The notes under the pieces: generated by a model
The model's database searches: none
What the model saw: only the letters and a program-made list of their open reading frames with translations
Told to the model about the DNA's origin: nothing
Position numbers and translations under genes: made by a program
Part shown: piece by piece, positions 6,522 through 9,671 of the stretch
Numbering within the stretch: position 1 is the stretch's first letter
Layout: every line of letters begins with the position of its first letter
Assembly (NCBI GenBank): GCA_024687845.1
Contig: JAILEL010000076.1
Location: forward strand, 1 to 9,671
DNA from: Eubacterium sp.
GTDB taxonomy: Bacteria; Bacillota_A; Clostridia; Lachnospirales; Lachnospiraceae
Reading direction: 5' to 3'
Length of the DNA: 9,671 nt

Positions 6522-7457
6522 TTAGGTTCTTCTGATATTTGCCTCAAACATCTTGTTCCATCCCAGCCATCCGCTATTATCTGGATGACTTTCTATTTCC
6601 TCCTGAAAGGCTTCCAGTTTTGCATCTGTATTATCTGCAAATGCAAGCGCTACCGCTTCCATCAGTGCAGGCTTTTTAGGAGAACCGAATTCAAGTTCAC
6701 CGTGATGCGCCAAGATGCAATGCTCTAACTCATTTTTCAGCTTAACAGGAAATCCTTCTATTTTATCTGCTCTATTTCTCACCATCATGGCACCGATTAC
6801 AATATGTCCTAAGAGATTGCCCTCATCGGTGTAATCATTTTCTGGAAATGAAGATATCTCTTCCAGCTTTCCGATATCATGACAGATTGCAGCAGTTATT
6901 AGCAAATCACGATTAAGAGCTGAATAGTTAGTAGCATAATAATTACAAATTCTTGCTACAGACAGTGAATGCTGCAGAAGTCCTCCTATAAATCCATGAT
7001 GTATAGACTTAGCAGCGCTATGCTTCTTAAATCTTTCAGCAAAGTCCTTATCTTCCACAAAAAAGCTTTTAAGAAGTGCATTTAAGTGCTCTTCCTCAAC
7101 GCTATCAATGAGCTTGATAAGCTCTCCATACATTTTATCAATATCATACTTTGTAGTTGGCATATAGTCAGAAACACTATACTCGCCTTCTTTTGCTTTC
7201 TGAACACGCCGAACATTAAACTGAAGATTGTTATTAAAGCTTGTAATCTGACCCCCAACCTTAATAAAATCCATAGCTTCAAAATGCTCGATTGCATTTG
7301 ACAGCTCCCATATCTTTGCGTCAATAGTTCCTGTCATATCCTGAAGGACAAGGCTGTAATAGGTCTTTCCCGCCTTAGTCTGAGCAACAGTTTTCTGTTT
7401 GCAGAAGTAGATTTCAGTAACGTTGTCGCCCTCTCTCAAAGTATTAATATAATTCAT
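6522..7457 (-). CDS. yhaM: YhaM-type 3'-5' exoribonuclease (OB-fold plus HD domain)
   Basis: The 311-residue protein matches the length and layout of Bacillus YhaM (about 314). An N-terminal OB-fold nucleic-acid-binding domain (about 12-90, including YYSLVLQDMTGTIDAKIW) is followed by a metal-dependent HD phosphohydrolase domain. Visible metal ligands are His163 in the QHSLSVA motif, His193-Asp194 in CHDIGK, His218, His251-His252 in LAHHGELE and Asp275 in FADNTDA. The family trims RNA and DNA from the 3' end, with Mn2+ or Co2+ as cofactor in Bacillus. I chose the ATG at 7455-7457, which has AAAGGA about five bases upstream (7463-7468); the open frame extends 12 codons further but that ATG has no ribosome site. 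It follows a terminator and so needs its own promoter in 7458-7570, and it probably leads an operon with pap. Confidence 0.93.
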   Translation of the reverse strand: MNYINTLREGDNVTEIYFCKQKTVAQTKAGKTYYSLVLQDMTGTIDAKIWELSNAIEHFEAMDFIKVGGQITSFNNNLQFNVRRVQKAKEGEYSVSDYMPTTKYDIDKMYGELIKLIDSVEEEHLNALLKSFFVEDKDFAERFKKHSAAKSIHHGFIGGLLQHSLSVARICNYYATNYSALNRDLLITAAICHDIGKLEEISSFPENDYTDEGNLLGHIVIGAMMVRNRADKIEGFPVKLKNELEHCILAHHGELEFGSPKKPALMEAVALAFADNTDAKLEAFQEEIESHPDNSGWLGWNKMFEANIRRT

Positions 7458-7496
7458 TTTGTTCCTTTCCCACTTTCTATTTTTTACGTACATATA

Positions 7497-7513
7497 TATT
7501 CACGGTTAACTCA
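7497..7513. repeat. 17-bp motif shared with 9368-9384 (copy 1)
   Basis: TATTCACGGTTAACTCA matches TATTCACAGTTAACTCA at 9368-9384 in 16 of 17 positions, in the same orientation. Each copy lies in a palindrome-rich region upstream of a - strand gene. It could be the edge of a dispersed element or a shared regulatory site. Confidence 0.55.
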
Positions 7514-7574
7514 GAATACACTCTTTATTCCATACACGTCATGCAGGTTTACTCCTGCAAGCTTATACCGTGAA
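7499..7574. repeat. Palindromic element with a three-way-junction fold upstream of yhaM
   Basis: A perfect 8-bp closing stem, TTCACGGT (7499-7506) and ACCGTGAA (7567-7574), encloses two smaller hairpins: GAATA/TATTC (7514-7518, 7526-7530) and TGCAGG/CCTGCA (7542-7547, 7554-7559). On the - strand it would sit at the 5' end of the yhaM leader, directly after the U-tract of the preceding terminator. I do not recognise a riboswitch class. It may instead be a small dispersed repeat, since its edge is shared with the large palindrome at the right end of the window. Confidence 0.5.
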
Positions 7575-7623
7575 AAATAACAAGCACTACCTCACATTTT
7601 AGCATTAAATATGAGATAGTGCT
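7573..7623 (-). terminator. Intrinsic terminator of the MutS-related gene
   Basis: On the - strand AGCACUAUCUCA (7623-7612) pairs with UGAGGUAGUGCU (7594-7583), 12 bp with one G-U. The helix can extend about five more pairs to a loop of about seven bases, and is followed by UGUUAUUUUU. It begins 17 bases after the stop codon, so yhaM is probably transcribed separately. Confidence 0.88.
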
Positions 7624-7640
7624 ATAAGATTTTTATATGG

Positions 7641-9257
7641 TTAGTTGTCTCCTCTTGCCATCTGCTCGTAGGTTATGCCGTATTTTTCTGCGATATTACG
7701 CGCATAGGATTTGGAGTCCGGATCGCTTCTCTTAACATGAAATGTATTCTTGTTATCCTTTATCTCCATGACCAGACTGACGAAGCTGCTTTCGCCACCC
7801 CACTCATTCATTTCTTCTATTGAACGTGCAACTTCATGAATATGAGTGTTAAAAATAACCGCAGATCCCTTCTCTTTCAGTATCCTGAGCAAATCCTTCG
7901 ACAGATAGAGTCCATCTGCTGCGCTTGTAGTTGAATAAGTCTCATTAAACAGGATAAGAGTCCTGTCATCAGTTTCCTTCACAATTTCTTTTATTCGAAC
8001 TGCTTCCTCTCCAAGTCTTCCATAGTTGATTGTCAGATTCTCATCAACTGGAAAATGTGTCAGAATGTTGTTAAATGGTCTTCCCTTGCACTCCGACGCG
8101 GTGACAAATGAACCAGCTGCCGCCATAATCGATATGATTCCTATAGCCTGCTCTATGATAGTTTTTCCACCGCGGTTAGGGCCAGTAAGGATAAACATAT
8201 TCTCTTTTGGATTAAATGTAAAATCATTCTTTACGATATTCTTCTCTCCTGAAAAATACAGTCGGACATTATATAAATCCTTTATTTTAAATGATCTATT
8301 CAGATCAGATGAACTGTCTTTTTCTATTAATCTATAGTCTGGCAGCTCCGGCATGCATATCTCGCAGCCATCGTCTTTGAGACGCTTAGCAAATCTTGCC
8401 ATCGATATATAGAATATAAGACCTTCGTACATATCTATAATTGATGAGCTGTCTAGCATTATATATTTTTTCATGGTACTTCTGATTCTGACAAAATGTC
8501 TTCTCAGATGCTTGTCAATGATAGGTGCCATAGGAACTAAAAGCGGATCAATAGGCCGTACTTCTATATAAGGGGATCCTATTGAATTAGTTGCTGCCGC
8601 TGAACCTGTTACATTATGAACAAACGCTGCAAATTCGGCGAAAGTATATTTTGACCGGATTCTGTGAGGAACGAATTCCACTGCAGAAATCTCCGCAATA
8701 TTCAGGTCAGCAGTAAAATTAACTCCAATTACCGCGCCTCTGACGCAGGATAGATCCTCAAGCATTTGTTTGATATCCTTTTTTGCAGCTTCAAACTTTT
8801 CATCACTTACCAACTTATCCAGCTGTTCAAGGAGCTGAGTAAGTCCGGTTGACTTTACATTATTTTTTCTTAGACAGTTTACAAGGGCTTCTGATACAGT
8901 TACATATACAGAAAGTTCTCTCAGATCCTCAAGCAACGAATAAAGCGTACTACCACTTTCCTGAGTAGCAAAGGTCTTGAGACCCGCATAGTCCTTCAGA
9001 GTTCTGATTTTTTCCAAAGCTTCGCCCATTTCATCAACCAGAGCATCATTTTCCAGGAAGTCCTTCATTATCTCCTGACGATAATGTATATCCCTAAGAT
9101 CTGTTGGAATTTTAGTAAGAATATCTCTTACAATGATCATACTGCTTTCGTATCCGGCGATTTTCTCTATAATCTCCTGAAGAGCCAGATCTTTTACGGT
9201 TTCAGATTTGAGCTCAGTTACATTTCTTTTTGAATTTTCAGCAAATAATATGTCCAT
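7641..9257 (-). CDS. Stand-alone MutS-related ATPase without the mismatch-recognition domain
   Basis: At 538 residues this is far shorter than MutS (about 850-900). It holds a helical MutS core/lever-like region (about 20-300) and a C-terminal MutS-type ATPase (about 335-530). Motifs seen: Walker A TGPNRGGKT (358-366), Walker B LILFNE (434-439) with Asn438 where repair MutS has Asp, the following TYSTTSAADG (440-449) in place of the usual IGRGTS, and NTHIHE (470-475). There is no N-terminal mismatch-binding domain with the Phe-X-Glu motif and no C-terminal Smr nuclease, so it is neither MutS1 nor MutS2. The NE(S/T)-STT signature is, to my knowledge, shared by a group of Firmicutes MutS-like proteins of unknown role. 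The start is set by AAGGGG (9264-9269), six bases before the ATG. It ends in its own terminator. Confidence 0.85.
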   Translation of the reverse strand: MDILFAENSKRNVTELKSETVKDLALQEIIEKIAGYESSMIIVRDILTKIPTDLRDIHYRQEIMKDFLENDALVDEMGEALEKIRTLKDYAGLKTFATQESGSTLYSLLEDLRELSVYVTVSEALVNCLRKNNVKSTGLTQLLEQLDKLVSDEKFEAAKKDIKQMLEDLSCVRGAVIGVNFTADLNIAEISAVEFVPHRIRSKYTFAEFAAFVHNVTGSAAATNSIGSPYIEVRPIDPLLVPMAPIIDKHLRRHFVRIRSTMKKYIMLDSSSIIDMYEGLIFYISMARFAKRLKDDGCEICMPELPDYRLIEKDSSSDLNRSFKIKDLYNVRLYFSGEKNIVKNDFTFNPKENMFILTGPNRGGKTIIEQAIGIISIMAAAGSFVTASECKGRPFNNILTHFPVDENLTINYGRLGEEAVRIKEIVKETDDRTLILFNETYSTTSAADGLYLSKDLLRILKEKGSAVIFNTHIHEVARSIEEMNEWGGESSFVSLVMEIKDNKNTFHVKRSDPDSKSYARNIAEKYGITYEQMARGDN

Positions 9258-9349
9258 TTATTTCCCCTTAGTGCAAGTAATCCCCATAAAACAGTTGAGC
9301 ATAGGCAGCCCAATTTCTCAATATCACTAATTCTAATAATTTGTTCTTG
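9258..9349 (-). other. Proximal leader of the MutS-related gene
   Basis: Apart from the ribosome binding site at 9264-9269, this short stretch shows no structure I can support. The promoter should lie here or within the palindrome cluster to its right. TTGAGA occurs on the - strand at 9321-9316, but I see no correctly spaced -10 box, so no promoter is called. Confidence 0.4.
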
Positions 9350-9370
9350 ATAGTAACTATTTGTTACTAT
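9350..9370. repeat. Perfect 8-bp hairpin at the left edge of the palindrome cluster
   Basis: ATAGTAAC (9350-9357) and GTTACTAT (9363-9370) enclose a 5-base loop. It directly precedes the 17-bp shared motif and the outer inverted repeat. It has no flanking T-run on either strand, so it is not an obvious terminator. Confidence 0.7.
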
Positions 9371-9384
9371 TCACAGTTAACTCA
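9368..9384. repeat. 17-bp motif shared with 7497-7513 (copy 2)
   Basis: TATTCACAGTTAACTCA differs from the other copy at one base. Here it overlaps the left arm of the 14-bp outer inverted repeat. Confidence 0.55.
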
Positions 9385-9402
9385 AAAAGCATTCTTAAGT
9401 CC

Positions 9403-9456
9403 ACATCGAATATGGCTTATTCTTAAGCAAGCTTAAATAAGCCCAATATTCGATGT
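9403..9456. repeat. 54-base hairpin, about 23 bp with small bulges
   Basis: ACATCGAATAT (9403-9413) pairs with ATATTCGATGT (9446-9456). The stem continues as GGCTTAT/ATAAGCC (9414-9420, 9437-9443) and TTAAG/CTTAA (9423-9427, 9432-9436) to a CAAG loop, with one 2-base bulge on each arm. It lacks a U-run on either strand. Confidence 0.8.
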
Positions 9457-9474
9457 TCTATTGCCTCCTTGTGC

Positions 9475-9576
9475 CATATCACTTCGTGATATGCAATACT
9501 TGCTATGCAAGTATTGGTTCTGCTATGCAGAACGCATCCTCAGCTATGCTGAGGACCCTCGATTCTGCGAATCGAG
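9475..9576. repeat. Array of five tandem perfect hairpins with 3-base loops
   Basis: The units are CATATCAC-TTC-GTGATATG (9475-9493), ten-bp arms CAATACTTGC/GCAAGTATTG with loop TAT (9494-9516), GTTCTGC-TAT-GCAGAAC (9517-9533), TCCTCAGC-TAT-GCTGAGGA (9537-9555) and CTCGATTC-TGC-GAATCGAG (9558-9576). Spacers are 0, 0, 3 and 2 bases. Arms differ in sequence from unit to unit, yet every arm is perfect, every loop is three bases and every loop is closed by C-G. On the - strand the loops read GAA, ATA, ATA, ATA and GCA. Confidence 0.9.
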
Positions 9577-9652
9577 AGCTGGTTCGGAGGCACTGAATCA
9601 TGCTTTTTGAGTTCCTGCTTCACAGGTATCATGAGATAAGTAAACAAAAAGT

Positions 9653-9667
9653 GCCTGCAAGCAGTCA
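9653..9667. repeat. 15-bp sequence repeated at 983-997 (copy 2)
   Basis: The same GCCTGCAAGCAGTCA as at 983-997 lies near the right end of the window, about 40 bases outside the outer inverted repeat. Small stems CCTG/CAGG (9614-9626) and TATC/GATA (9627-9638) fill the interval. It may mark the outer limit of the palindromic element. Confidence 0.4.
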
Positions 9668-9671
9668 TTTT

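Larger units (their letters stand above)
9379..9613. repeat. Nested palindromic element with 14-bp perfect outer inverted repeats
   Basis: AACTCAAAAAGCAT (9379-9392) is the exact reverse complement of ATGCTTTTTGAGTT (9600-9613). Between them lie a 54-base hairpin (9403-9456) and a second inverted pair, TGCCTCC (9462-9468) and GGAGGCA (9586-9592), which encloses five tandem hairpins (9475-9576). The 235-base unit has no open frame of note, so it resembles a non-autonomous mobile element or a large structured RNA. The nesting of arms is seen directly; its nature is inferred. Confidence 0.75.

Noticed and set aside
7458..7493. Longer N-terminus for YhaM
   Set aside because: The 12 extra residues lie over the real ribosome binding site and are not needed for the OB-fold; the length with the inner ATG matches the family.
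9463..9469. AAGGAGG on the - strand, like a ribosome binding site
   Set aside because: No start codon lies at proper distance and the following frame closes at once; the bases belong to the TGCCTCC/GGAGGCA inverted pair.
9379..9613. Integron attC site or CRISPR array
   Set aside because: attC sites are single imperfect hairpins with extrahelical bases and defined core sites, and CRISPR arrays have identical direct repeats with unique spacers. Here each hairpin has different arms and almost no spacer.

Overview
The window looks like a chromosomal segment of a low-GC Gram-positive anaerobe, probably a Lachnospiraceae-type clostridium (Butyrivibrio or Pseudobutyrivibrio relatives are plausible). 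This rests on A/T-rich intergenic DNA, strong GGAGG-type ribosome binding sites, a YhaM-type exonuclease and the style of the large FtsX-like ABC permease. Genus is inference only.

Layout. One gene lies on the + strand: a small XRE-family regulator with two C-terminal membrane segments (381-896), preceded by 380 bases with no convincing gene and ended by a hairpin terminator. Everything else is on the - strand, read right to left: a stand-alone MutS-related ATPase (9257-7641) with a strong terminator; then yhaM (7457-6522) and a two-domain polyphosphate:AMP phosphotransferase (6474-4987), probably one operon; then a two-gene ABC transporter, ATPase (4543-3827) and a large FtsX-type permease (3810-1039), 16 bases apart.

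The most informative non-coding region is the long leader of the ABC operon. It holds a consensus promoter (TTGACA-17-TATTTT), then an RNA whose sequence and fold match the yybP-ykoY manganese riboswitch: GGAGUAGC, a P3 internal loop with CGUCAUCAC opposite CGG, and AGCGAGAC at the 3' end. Next comes a very long intrinsic terminator that reuses the 3' strand of aptamer helix P1. This is the usual arrangement for a switch where Mn2+ binding would prevent termination. It places an otherwise unassigned ABC transporter, whose permease carries a long acidic helical region outside the membrane, under probable Mn2+ control. A role in Mn2+ efflux or Mn2+-responsive envelope homeostasis is inferred, not shown.

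The second striking region is the gene-free right end (9258-9671). It contains a nested palindrome: a 14-bp perfect inverted repeat (9379-9392 / 9600-9613) encloses a 54-base hairpin and a run of five perfect hairpins with 3-base loops, every loop closed by a C-G pair. This looks like a mobile or dispersed structured element rather than an ordinary leader. A 17-bp motif at its left edge recurs (16/17) beside another palindromic element upstream of yhaM, and a 15-bp sequence at its right edge recurs near position 983. Dispersed repeats therefore appear to populate this chromosome's intergenic regions.
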